Shown: positions 1 through 6,423 of the stretch, piece after piece
How the letters are laid out: every line of letters starts with the position of its first letter
Position numbering within the stretch: the first letter of the stretch is position 1
Notes under the pieces: generated by a model
The model's input: only the letters and a program-made list of their open reading frames with translations
Told to the model about the DNA's origin: nothing
Database searches by the model: none
Assembly: GCA_023415035.1 (NCBI GenBank)
Contig: JAEZLX010000224.1
Coordinates: 1 to 11,680 of the forward strand
Length of the DNA: 11,680 bases
Direction: 5' to 3'
Source: Pseudomonadota bacterium
Lineage (GTDB): Bacteria; Pseudomonadota; Gammaproteobacteria; Burkholderiales; Burkholderiaceae_C
Position numbers and translations under genes: made by a program

Positions 1-2190
1 CACCTGCTGTGCCGTCGAGCGCGTGCCTTCGCCGGTCTGCTCGGTCACGGCAAAAATGTGCTGGATGTTGCCGGCCACCTCGTTGGCGGACTCGGCTTCG
101 CGCGACGCGGCGTTGGAGATCTGCTCGATCAGCTCGGCCAGGCGGCGCGACACGCGGTCGATCTCGGACAGCGCCGTGCCCGCGTTGTCGGACAGCTTGG
201 CTCCCTCCACCACACCCTGCGTGGAGCGCTCCATGGCGGCCACCGCATCCTGGGTGTCGGTCTGAATCGCCTTCACCAGTGCCGCAATCTGGCGCGTGGC
301 GTCGGCCGAGCGTTCGGCCAGCCGCTGCACTTCTTCCGCCACCACCGAGAAGCCACGACCCGCCTCACCGGCCGACGCTGCCTGGATGGCGGCGTTCAGG
401 GCCAGCACGTTCGTCTGTTCGGTAATGTCCGAGATCAGCTCCGTGATTTCACCGATCTCCTGCGAGGATTCGCCCAGACGCTTGATCCGCTTGGAGGTTT
501 CCTGGATCTGGTCACGGATGGCGTTCATACCGCCGATGGCGTCCTGCACGGCCTGCAGACCGGACTCGGCAGCCTTCAGGGACTGGCGCGCCACCTCGGC
601 GGACTCCTGGGCCTGGCCGGACACCTGGTTGATGCGCGAGGCCATGTCCAGCACCGACTGACCGGTTTCGCGGATCTCGCGCAGCTGTTCGGTGGAGGCA
701 GCCAGCAGCTCGGTCGAGGTGCTTTCCACAACGGCCGTCGTCTGCGCCACCCGGGTGGCCGTGGCCTGCACGTTGCCCACCAGCGAACGCAGCTCTTCCA
801 CCGTGTAGTTCACCGAGTCGGCGATGGCACCGGTGATGTCCTCCGTCACCGTGGCTTCCTGCGTCAGGTCACCTTCGGCCACCATCTGCAGTTCGTTCAT
901 CAGTCGCAGAATGGCCGCCTGGTTGGCGTCGTTGATGCGCTTGGCTTCCTGCTCCTGCTGCTCGGCTGCCAGACGCTGCGCCTCGGCCAGGCGCTGGCGC
1001 TGGCGGCTGTCCTGCAGCTGCACATAGGCCAGGCCGGCACCGCAGGCCAGTGAGAACAGCGCCGCGAGCACCAGGGCAATCAGCTCTCCGCCGCCCAGAC
1101 CGGAACTGCCCGACAGGGCATCCTGCAGCTGCTGCAAGCCCAGGCGCAGCTGTTCACTGTCGCCCACGATGCCCGATTGCGCCTCACGGGCCGATACCAG
1201 ACCCTGCAGGTTGCCCAGAATGGCGCCCGCTTCGGTGCGGGTCTGTTCATACAGCTGCAGCAGCGCTTCCAGGCGCTCGCGCACCTGCGCATCGCGCGCG
1301 GCCGTCAGGCGCAGCTCCTCGCTGCCGTTGAGCAGGCCTTCGGCGACTTCCTTGAAGGTGTTCAGGTCCTTGCCCAGCAGGAACACGGCCTCGGGGCTCA
1401 CGCCTTCCATGGTCAGGAATTCGTTGGCCGACTTGCCGATGCGCTGGGTCAGCATCACGAGCGTGCCGGCGGCGGAAATTTCGGCGGCGGGCGCGTTCTG
1501 CTGCAGCTTGAGCGACGAGACCGTCTCGGCGATTTCCAGCAGGTCGGACGACTGGCGGTTGATGGTGCGCAGGGCGTCACCCACCTGCGTCAGGATCTTT
1601 TCCTGGGCCAGCACCGCGTTGGCGTTACGCTCGGCCTGATCGACCTTGGGCAGCAGGGCATCCAGCTGCGGGCCGAATCCGGCGCCCAGCGCATCGACAC
1701 CCAGCTCGGACGAGCCATTCTTGAGAGCGCGCACGGTGCCGGCCAGCACCTTCGCGCTTTCGCGCACCTCCCGAAAGGCACTCTGGCTGCCCACCAGCGC
1801 CTGCGACACGCTCTTGGCGAGCCGCTGCGACTGCATGAGTGCCTGACCGCTGGCCGCCACTTGCTGGCTGACCTTCTCGGTCTGGCTGAGCACGTACAGC
1901 GTAATGGCACCGAGCACCAGAATGCCGGCACCCAGCATAACGGTCAGCGTACGCTGGTGCTTGGCGGCAGGCTTGCTACCCAGCAGCGGCAGCGCCACCA
2001 GGCCTTCCTCGGCCAGGCGAGCCTCCTCGGTGCCGGCCACCATACTGTCCACGGTGGTGTCATTGCGACCGGCCTCGGAGGCGAGGCTTTCGGCGGCCAG
2101 GCGGGCAATGTCCTGTTCCGATGCGACGGACAGATCCATCTCATCCGCCCCGGAATTCTTCTTTTTGAACAGCGTATCGAAGATGGCCAT
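1..2190 (-). CDS. pilJ: Type IV pilus chemoreceptor PilJ (C-terminus cut by window edge)
   Basis: Methyl-accepting-type receptor of the Pil-Chp pathway. It sits in the inner membrane and signals through PilI and a CheA-like kinase to control pilus extension and twitching. The ATG at 2190 is preceded 7 nt upstream by GGAAGG (2198-2203, minus sense). The frame is open for 730 codons to the window edge. By comparison with Pseudomonas PilJ as I remember it, only about 30 residues are missing. Domains: a polar, acidic cytoplasmic N-terminus of about 80 residues; TM1 about 82-101; a helical periplasmic sensor region; TM2 about 369-390; a HAMP-like stretch including NQAAILRLMNEL and TVTEDITGAIADSVNY, nearly the same as in known PilJ; and the MCP signalling hairpin with tip motif ITEQTNVLALNAAIQAA at about 586-602. 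The N-terminal extension before TM1 is longer than in Pseudomonas PilJ. Identity is very secure. Confidence 0.95.
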   Translation of the reverse strand, partial: MAIFDTLFKKKNSGADEMDLSVASEQDIARLAAESLASEAGRNDTTVDSMVAGTEEARLAEEGLVALPLLGSKPAAKHQRTLTVMLGAGILVLGAITLYVLSQTEKVSQQVAASGQALMQSQRLAKSVSQALVGSQSAFREVRESAKVLAGTVRALKNGSSELGVDALGAGFGPQLDALLPKVDQAERNANAVLAQEKILTQVGDALRTINRQSSDLLEIAETVSSLKLQQNAPAAEISAAGTLVMLTQRIGKSANEFLTMEGVSPEAVFLLGKDLNTFKEVAEGLLNGSEELRLTAARDAQVRERLEALLQLYEQTRTEAGAILGNLQGLVSAREAQSGIVGDSEQLRLGLQQLQDALSGSSGLGGGELIALVLAALFSLACGAGLAYVQLQDSRQRQRLAEAQRLAAEQQEQEAKRINDANQAAILRLMNELQMVAEGDLTQEATVTEDITGAIADSVNYTVEELRSLVGNVQATATRVAQTTAVVESTSTELLAASTEQLREIRETGQSVLDMASRINQVSGQAQESAEVARQSLKAAESGLQAVQDAIGGMNAIRDQIQETSKRIKRLGESSQEIGEITELISDITEQTNVLALNAAIQAASAGEAGRGFSVVAEEVQRLAERSADATRQIAALVKAIQTDTQDAVAAMERSTQGVVEGAKLSDNAGTALSEIDRVSRRLAELIEQISNAASREAESANEVAGNIQHIFAVTEQTGEGTRSTAQQV

Positions 2191-2286
2191 GAATCAACCT
2201 TCCAACAGAAAAACCAAAGCAATCCCTGCAGACCGCCGGGCACCCCCGACCGCGCCCACCTGGCAGTCGCATCCGAGAATCATGTT

Positions 2287-2811
2287 TCAGGCCGCAATGG
2301 CCAGGAACTCGGGTTCGCCGGCGAGCCGCTGTAGGTCGAGCTCCTGCCAGGCCTTGCCCTGCTCGTCGGTCAGGACGCGCGTGACATAGGCAGGGGCATC
2401 GGCCGGACGTTCACCGACGGTATTGAACATGGAAGCATTTCGCAGGCCAAGCAGCCTGTCCACCCAGAGCACCGCGTTGACACCGAGCGCGGGGTGCATG
2501 CTCACCAGCCGCGATTCGGAGGTGACCCGCTCGGCGGAGGACGGGCCGCTGCCCATGAGCTGCGCAAGGTCGATCACACCATTGAGACCACCCCGGAGGT
2601 TGGCCACGCCCACGTACCAGGGTTTGGTGTACGGGACCGTCTGCACGGTCGACCATGGGAAGATTTCGCCGGCCTGCACCAGCGGCAGCAGGAATTGCCG
2701 CCCACCGGATTCAACGGCCAGCCACGAGGCCGTGGAGGCCTCGGCTCGGGCGGCGGTCAGACGCTGGGCAAGGCGCTCCTGGAGTTCCTTGAGTGACTGT
2801 CGGTTGGCCAT
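2287..2811 (-). CDS. pilI: CheW-like adaptor protein PilI
   Basis: Soluble 174-residue CheW-domain protein that couples the PilJ receptor to the Pil-Chp histidine kinase. The CheW fold spans about residues 25-165. Recognisable features are the start of the first beta strands (WLAVESGGRQFLLPL), the loop VPYTKPWYVGVANLRGG with the conserved N-L-R-G turn, and IDLAQLMG. The length is close to Pseudomonas PilI (about 178). The gene lies between pilH (33-nt gap upstream) and pilJ (96-nt gap downstream), the standard pilG-pilH-pilI-pilJ order, so co-transcription is expected. The ATG start has no strong Shine-Dalgarno; an AGGTGA lies about 15 nt upstream. The 96-nt gap before pilJ contains the pilJ ribosome binding site and nothing else I can recognise. 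Confidence 0.93.
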   Translation of the reverse strand: MANRQSLKELQERLAQRLTAARAEASTASWLAVESGGRQFLLPLVQAGEIFPWSTVQTVPYTKPWYVGVANLRGGLNGVIDLAQLMGSGPSSAERVTSESRLVSMHPALGVNAVLWVDRLLGLRNASMFNTVGERPADAPAYVTRVLTDEQGKAWQELDLQRLAGEPEFLAIAA

Positions 2812-2844
2812 TCTGGAGCGATGCGGTCACCTAAAGGGAGGGCG

Positions 2845-3210
2845 TCAGCCCAGGGCCCGGATCTTGGACAGCAGCTCGTCGGCAACCACCGGTTTCGTGA
2901 CGTAATCACGGGCACCTTGGCGCATCCCCCAGACGCGGTCGGTTTCCTGGTTCTTGCTGGTGCACATGACGATCGGGATGCTGGCGTATTGGGGATCCCG
3001 GGTGATGGCCCGGGTCAACTGAAAGCCATTCTGACCGGGCATCACAACGTCCATCAGGATGAGGTCGGGCTTTTCCTCGCTGAGCCGACGAAAGGCCTCT
3101 TCGGCATTCTCGGCGGTGCGCACGGTGTAGCCATTTTTTCCCAGCAGGTCCGACAGGACCATCAGTTCGGTCTTGGAATCGTCGACAACGAGCACTTTCT
3201 GGATAGGCAT
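2845..3210 (-). CDS. pilH: Response regulator PilH (single receiver domain)
   Basis: CheY-like response regulator of the Pil-Chp system, 121 residues, consisting only of a receiver domain. Visible active-site residues are the acidic pair D10/D11, phosphoacceptor D54 in LILMDVVMPG, T84 in IVMCTSKN and K106 in YVTKPV. The segment ETDRVWGMRQGARDY is characteristic of PilH and separates it from PilG. In known systems PilG promotes pilus extension while PilH drives retraction and/or acts as a phosphate sink. The ATG at 3210 shares its A with the pilG stop (TGATG), and GGAG lies about 7 nt upstream, so translation is coupled to pilG. A GTG one codon upstream (3213) is possible but less likely. The product matches the usual PilH length. 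Confidence 0.94.
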   Translation of the reverse strand: MPIQKVLVVDDSKTELMVLSDLLGKNGYTVRTAENAEEAFRRLSEEKPDLILMDVVMPGQNGFQLTRAITRDPQYASIPIVMCTSKNQETDRVWGMRQGARDYVTKPVVADELLSKIRALG

Positions 3211-3605
3211 CACTGGGCTCCGTGGTGGTGTACGCCAAACTGCTGCACGGCCTGCAGCAGCTGGTCTTTGGTGAAGGGTTTGGTGAGGTAATCCTGCGAG
3301 CCGACCATACGGCCGCGCGCCTTGTCGAACACGCCGTCCTTGGATGACAGCATGACGACGGGGATGTCGGCGAAACGGGCGTTGCGCTTGATGATGGCGC
3401 AGGTCTGGTAGCCGTCCAGACGGGGCATCAGGATGTCGCAGAAAACGAGATCGGGCTGGTAGTCGTTGATCTTGGCCAGCGCATCGAAACCGTCGTCGGC
3501 GAGCAGGACGTCGTGCCCCCCCTGCTTGAGAAAGATCTCGGCACTGCGCCGGATGGTGTTGCTGTCGTCAACCACCAGGACCTTCAGGGGGGTCGTCGTG
3601 CTCAC
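3210..3605 (-). CDS. pilG: Response regulator PilG (single receiver domain)
   Basis: CheY-like response regulator, 131 residues, first gene of the pilGHIJ cluster. Receiver-domain residues are D13/D14, phosphoacceptor D57 in LVFCDILMPRLDG, S87 in VVMLSSKDG and K109 in YLTKPF. The PilG-type signature KDGVFDKARGRMVGSQDYLTKPF is present. In Pseudomonas, PilG acts in pilus extension and in raising cAMP; the same role in pilus control is inferred here. The start is a GTG at 3605 with GGAGAA about 9 nt upstream, and the receiver domain begins a few residues later, so no upstream extension is needed. A short polar tail ending HHHGAQ follows helix 5. The gene is followed immediately by pilH with a one-base overlap. 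The 123-nt upstream spacer carries a direct repeat that may be regulatory. Confidence 0.94.
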   Translation of the reverse strand: MSTTTPLKVLVVDDSNTIRRSAEIFLKQGGHDVLLADDGFDALAKINDYQPDLVFCDILMPRLDGYQTCAIIKRNARFADIPVVMLSSKDGVFDKARGRMVGSQDYLTKPFTKDQLLQAVQQFGVHHHGAQ

Positions 3606-3652
3606 GGATAGGTTCTCCAGGCTTGCAGCCGTCTCCTGCGGCAGGTTTCGAT

Positions 3653-3682
3653 TTGGTTACAACCGTGGGATTGGTTACAACC
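3653..3682. repeat. Two identical 12-bp near-palindromic direct repeats upstream of pilG
   Basis: TTGGTTACAACC occurs at 3653-3664 and again at 3671-3682, exactly 18 bp apart. Each copy contains GGTT-N2-AACC, an interrupted inverted repeat, so each could bind a dimeric regulator. The pair lies 48-77 bp upstream of the pilG start and 47 bp or more past the rubredoxin stop. It may be an operator or part of the pilG promoter. I cannot assign it to a known regulator, and chance duplication in a short spacer is not excluded. Confidence 0.55.
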
Positions 3683-3728
3683 CGTCAGGATACCATCGCC
3701 CACGGGTCGCCGAACAACTATTCGGGAC

Positions 3729-3902
3729 TCAGATCTGCACCATCTCGAAGTCCTCCTTGCGGGCGCCGCATTCGGGGCAGGTCCAGTTCATTGGCACCTC
3801 CGACCAGGGCGTGCCGGGTGCGATGCCGTTCTCGGGGTCGCCCGCCGCCTCGTCGTAGATCCAGCCGCAAATCAGGCACATCCAGGTCTTGCTCTCGCTC
3901 AT
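3729..3902 (-). CDS. Rubredoxin
   Basis: Small cytoplasmic iron protein of 57 residues that carries one electron on a single Fe coordinated by four cysteines. The two ligand motifs are visible: C9-x2-C12 in MCLICGW and C42-x2-C45 in WTCPECG. Between them lies the typical sequence YDEAAGDPENGIAPGTPW and the conserved aromatic W40 region. The length is typical for a single-domain rubredoxin. The ATG at 3902 begins the domain exactly. The frame stays open upstream for about 100 more codons, but that sequence is low-quality antisense of the divergent gene and is not part of the protein. No clear Shine-Dalgarno is present; a TACAAT -10-like box lies 39 nt upstream. The redox partner is unknown. 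A rubredoxin next to pilG is, to my knowledge, common in betaproteobacteria. Confidence 0.95.
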   Translation of the reverse strand: MSESKTWMCLICGWIYDEAAGDPENGIAPGTPWSEVPMNWTCPECGARKEDFEMVQI

Positions 3903-3940
3903 CGGTATCGTGGTCGTAGACAGATAGATAGAATGAAACC

Positions 3941-3946
3941 ATTGTA
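3941..3946 (-). promoter_or_regulatory. Putative -10 box for rubredoxin
   Basis: On the minus strand TACAAT stands 39 nt before the rubredoxin ATG, which would give a leader of about 30 nt. No convincing -35 hexamer is seen 16-18 nt further upstream, so this is only a candidate. The same TACAAT box occurs upstream of dusB. Confidence 0.35.
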
Positions 3947-4036
3947 TCGACCCCCGGGCAGGACACTTCTTCTGTGCCGACCCGGCGGTCTCCCACGTCC
4001 CGCCGTCCGCCGGGTCATGCCCGCCAGGGCCCGAAC

Positions 4037-4042
4037 GATAGC
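4037..4042 (+). promoter_or_regulatory. Candidate -10 element for a leaderless ThiD-like transcript
   Basis: GATAGC (or TAGCCT two bases later) lies only 5 nt before the ATG at 4048, and no Shine-Dalgarno is visible between them. If it is a real -10 element, transcription would start at or next to the ATG. No clear -35 element is seen. This is weak evidence from position and composition only. Confidence 0.25.
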
Positions 4043-4047
4043 CTGCC

Positions 4048-4989
4048 ATGTCCGACTCCCCCCCCGCCATCGACAATGCTGGCGCCAGCCTGCCCTGCGT
4101 CCTGGCGTTCAATGCGAACGACCCGTGCGGCGCCGGCGGCCTGAGCGCCGACCTGACGGCCATGTCCAGCGCCTCGGTGCATGTGCTGGCGGTGGTGACA
4201 GGCACCTACATCCGCGACACCTCCGAGGTGCATGACCATGTCGCGCTGGACGAGGAGGTGGTCTCCGACCAGGCGCGCTGCGCGCTGGAGGACATGCCGG
4301 TGCGCGCCATCAAGGTCGGCTTCGCTGGCTCGCCCGAGAACCTGAGCGCCATCGCGGGCATCGCCAGCGACTACCCGGATCTGCCGGTCATCACCTACAT
4401 GCCTGACCTGTCGTGGTGGGACGATATCGACATCGAAACCTACCAGGACGCCATGACGGAGCTGCTGCTGCCGCAAACCACGGTGCTGGTGGGCAACCAC
4501 AGCACGCTGTGCCGCTGGCTGATGCCCGAATGGGAAGGCGACCGCCCGCCCCACGCGCGCGAGGTGGCCCGTGCCGCAGCCGTGCATGGCGTGGCCTACA
4601 CCCTGGTGACCGGTTTCAACGCCGCCGACCAGTTCCTGGAAAGCCACCTGGCCAGCCCCGAGGAAGTGTTGGCCTCCGCTCGCTACGAGCGCTTCGAGGC
4701 CACCTTCAGCGGCGCCGGCGACACGCTCTCGGCCGCGCTGTGCGCGCTGATCGCCGGCGGCAGCGACCTGCAATCGGCCTGCGCCGAAGCCCTGAACTAC
4801 CTCGACCAGTGCCTCAACGCAGGCTTCCAGCCCGGCATGGGCCACGCCCTGCCCGACCGGATGTTCTGGGCACACGACGACGAGGAAGCCGGCGCTGAAC
4901 CGGAAGCGGAAGCCGGCGCCGAGACGGATGATCTGGCCGACAGCCGGCTGGACGACGACGACTTCCCGCTGGACACCACCAAGCATTGA
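4048..4989 (+). CDS. ThiD-like kinase of the ribokinase fold, substrate uncertain
   Basis: A 313-residue protein resembling hydroxymethylpyrimidine/phosphomethylpyrimidine kinase (ThiD), which phosphorylates the pyrimidine half of thiamine. Seen: an N-terminal glycine-rich motif NDPCGAGGLSADL (24-36) like the ThiD SDPSGGAGIQADL, and a C-terminal anion-hole motif FSGAGDTLSAAL (220-231). Aligned without gaps to Salmonella ThiD from memory, D23 is kept (D35), but G11 becomes A23, Q44 becomes R56 and the catalytic-loop C213 becomes D225. D225 is the usual base of ribokinase and pyridoxal kinase relatives. The ThiD MKGGH motif is also altered. Residues 277-313 form a strongly acidic tail. The gene starts without a clear ribosome binding site and is followed 31 nt later by hemL, likely co-transcribed. 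It is usually annotated thiD; I keep the substrate open. Confidence 0.8.
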   Translation: MSDSPPAIDNAGASLPCVLAFNANDPCGAGGLSADLTAMSSASVHVLAVVTGTYIRDTSEVHDHVALDEEVVSDQARCALEDMPVRAIKVGFAGSPENLSAIAGIASDYPDLPVITYMPDLSWWDDIDIETYQDAMTELLLPQTTVLVGNHSTLCRWLMPEWEGDRPPHAREVARAAAVHGVAYTLVTGFNAADQFLESHLASPEEVLASARYERFEATFSGAGDTLSAALCALIAGGSDLQSACAEALNYLDQCLNAGFQPGMGHALPDRMFWAHDDEEAGAEPEAEAGAETDDLADSRLDDDDFPLDTTKH

Positions 4990-5020
4990 CGAACGACCGC
5001 AACAATAGCCAGAAGAACCC

Positions 5021-6322
5021 ATGACCGACCGCAATCTCGACCTGTTCGAACGAGCCAAGACCTTGATTCCGGGCGGCGTGAACTCGCCCGTGCGCGCCTT
5101 CCGCGCCGTCGGCGGCACGCCCCGCTTCGTGCAGCGCGCCCAGGGCGCCTATTTCTGGGACGCCAACGGGCAGCGCTACATCGACTACATCGGTTCCTGG
5201 GGACCGATGATCCTCGGCCACGGCCATACGGCCGTGCTGGAGGCGGTGCAAAAGGCCGCTGTGGACGGCTTCTCCTTCGGCGCGCCGACCGAGCGCGAGG
5301 TGGAACTGGCGGAAGAAATCGTGAAGCTCATGCCGAGCCTGGAAATGGTGCGCCTGGTGAGCTCGGGCACCGAAGCGGGCATGAGCGCGATCCGGCTGGC
5401 ACGCGGCGCGACCGGCCGCAAGACCATCATCAAGTTCGAGGGTTGCTACCACGGCCACGCCGATGCCCTGCTGGTCAAGGCGGGCTCGGGTCTGGCGACC
5501 TTCGGCAACCCGACCAGTGCCGGCGTCCCGCCCGAGGTGGTGCAGCACACGCTGGTGCTGGAATACAACAATGTCGAGCAGATCGAGGCCGCCTTCGAGC
5601 GCCACGGCGCCGACATCGCCTGCGTGATCATCGAGCCGATCGCCGGCAACATGAACTTCGTGCGCGCCAGCGTGCCCTTTGTGAAGCGCATCCGCGAGCT
5701 GTGCACCCGGCACGGCGCGCTGTTCATCTTCGACGAGGTGATGACAGGCTTCCGTGTGGGCCTGCGCAGCGCCCAGGGTCACTACGCGGACCTGATTCCC
5801 GGCTTCGAGCCCGACATGACGGTGATGGGCAAGGTGATCGGCGGCGGCATGCCGCTGGCAGCCTTCGGGGGCAAGCGCGCCGTGATGGAGCAGCTGGCCC
5901 CGCTGGGATCGGTCTATCAGGCCGGCACGCTCAGCGGCAACCCGGTGGCCACGGCCTGCGGCCTGGCCACGCTGCGCGAGATCCAGAAACCGGGCTTTTT
6001 CGAGGCGCTGTCGCAAAGCACCCGCGCGCTCGTCGATGGCCTGAAGGCTGCGGCAGCCGCCGAGGGCGTGCCCTTCAGCGCCGATTGCCAAGGCGGCATG
6101 TTCGGCTTCTTCCTGTTGCCCGAACTGCCGCAGAATTACGCCGCCGTGATGAAGAGCGACAGCGCCCGCTTCAATGTGCTGTTCCACGGCCTGCTGGAAC
6201 GCGGCGTGTACATCGCGCCGGCACTTTACGAGGCGGGCTTCGTGAGTGCGGCGCACACCGAAGAGGACATCGCGGCGACGGTGGCCGCGGCTCGCGAGGT
6301 GTTTGCCCGCCTGGGCGCCTGA
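5021..6322 (+). CDS. hemL: Glutamate-1-semialdehyde 2,1-aminomutase
   Basis: Cytoplasmic PLP enzyme that converts glutamate-1-semialdehyde into 5-aminolevulinate, the last step of the C5 route to haem and other tetrapyrroles. It has 433 residues, the usual length. Visible features: N-terminal PGGVNSPVRAF (17-27); the PLP-phosphate loop SSGTEA (114-119); CYHGHAD (142-148) with Y143 stacking region; D238 in FIFDEVMTGFR contacting the pyridine nitrogen; the Schiff-base lysine K271 in VMGKVIGGGMPL; and YQAGTLSGNP (299-308), whose Thr contacts the cofactor of the partner subunit. The ATG at 5021 fits the family N-terminus. The gene follows the ThiD-like gene by 31 nt on the same strand and probably shares its transcript. 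Nothing essential is missing. Confidence 0.97.
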   Translation: MTDRNLDLFERAKTLIPGGVNSPVRAFRAVGGTPRFVQRAQGAYFWDANGQRYIDYIGSWGPMILGHGHTAVLEAVQKAAVDGFSFGAPTEREVELAEEIVKLMPSLEMVRLVSSGTEAGMSAIRLARGATGRKTIIKFEGCYHGHADALLVKAGSGLATFGNPTSAGVPPEVVQHTLVLEYNNVEQIEAAFERHGADIACVIIEPIAGNMNFVRASVPFVKRIRELCTRHGALFIFDEVMTGFRVGLRSAQGHYADLIPGFEPDMTVMGKVIGGGMPLAAFGGKRAVMEQLAPLGSVYQAGTLSGNPVATACGLATLREIQKPGFFEALSQSTRALVDGLKAAAAAEGVPFSADCQGGMFGFFLLPELPQNYAAVMKSDSARFNVLFHGLLERGVYIAPALYEAGFVSAAHTEEDIAATVAAAREVFARLGA

Positions 6323-6328
6323 GGCATT

Positions 6329-6358
6329 GCCGGGGCGCCGGCACTGCCACGCCCCGGC
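6329..6358 (+). terminator. GC-rich hairpin after hemL, possible terminator
   Basis: GCCGGGGCG (6329-6337) pairs perfectly with CGCCCCGGC (6350-6358) across a 12-nt loop, starting 7 nt after the hemL stop. No run of T follows, so it is not a classical intrinsic terminator. It could still pause polymerase, protect the 3' end of the hemL message, or act with Rho. It ends 3 nt before the putative promoter of the next gene. Confidence 0.45.
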
Positions 6359-6361
6359 GGC

Positions 6362-6380
6362 GATAATGCAGTGACTGCAT
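6362..6380 (+). promoter_or_regulatory. Putative -10 box overlapped by a 15-bp palindrome (candidate operator)
   Basis: GATAAT (6362-6367) is a good -10 hexamer upstream of the gene at 6424. Overlapping its last two bases is the perfect palindrome ATGCAGT-G-ACTGCAT (6366-6380). A regulator bound there would cover the -10 and the start point, a typical repressor position. No strong -35 hexamer is visible, because that region is taken up by the hairpin arm. The regulator is unknown. Confidence 0.45.
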
Positions 6381-6423
6381 CACGTCCATCCCGGGCCGTG
6401 GCTACCCGAGAAGGACGATCCCC

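Noticed and set aside
58..2334. Two long plus-strand frames across pilJ (58-1053 and 1177-2334)
   Set aside because: They are antisense to pilJ, are rich in Gly/His/Leu/Gln in the pattern produced by the opposite strand, and show no known motif.
3211..3213. GTG start for pilH one codon before the ATG
   Set aside because: The ATG gives the classical TGATG junction, good Shine-Dalgarno spacing and the usual 121-residue length.
3635..3645. Small palindrome CCTGC-G-GCAGG before pilG
   Set aside because: It is short and GC-rich, of a kind frequent by chance in such a genome, with no further support.
3918..3934. Short tetranucleotide repeat (GATAGATAGA) upstream of rubredoxin
   Set aside because: There are only about two full units, too short to suggest slippage-based phase variation.
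3729..4205. A 158-codon version of rubredoxin
   Set aside because: The extra 101 codons are low-complexity and antisense to the start of the ThiD-like gene. Rubredoxins of this type are complete at 57 residues.
4015..6256. Two long minus-strand frames (4015-5118 and 4814-6256)
   Set aside because: They are antisense to the ThiD-like gene and hemL, whose motifs are clear. There is no domain evidence for the opposite strand.
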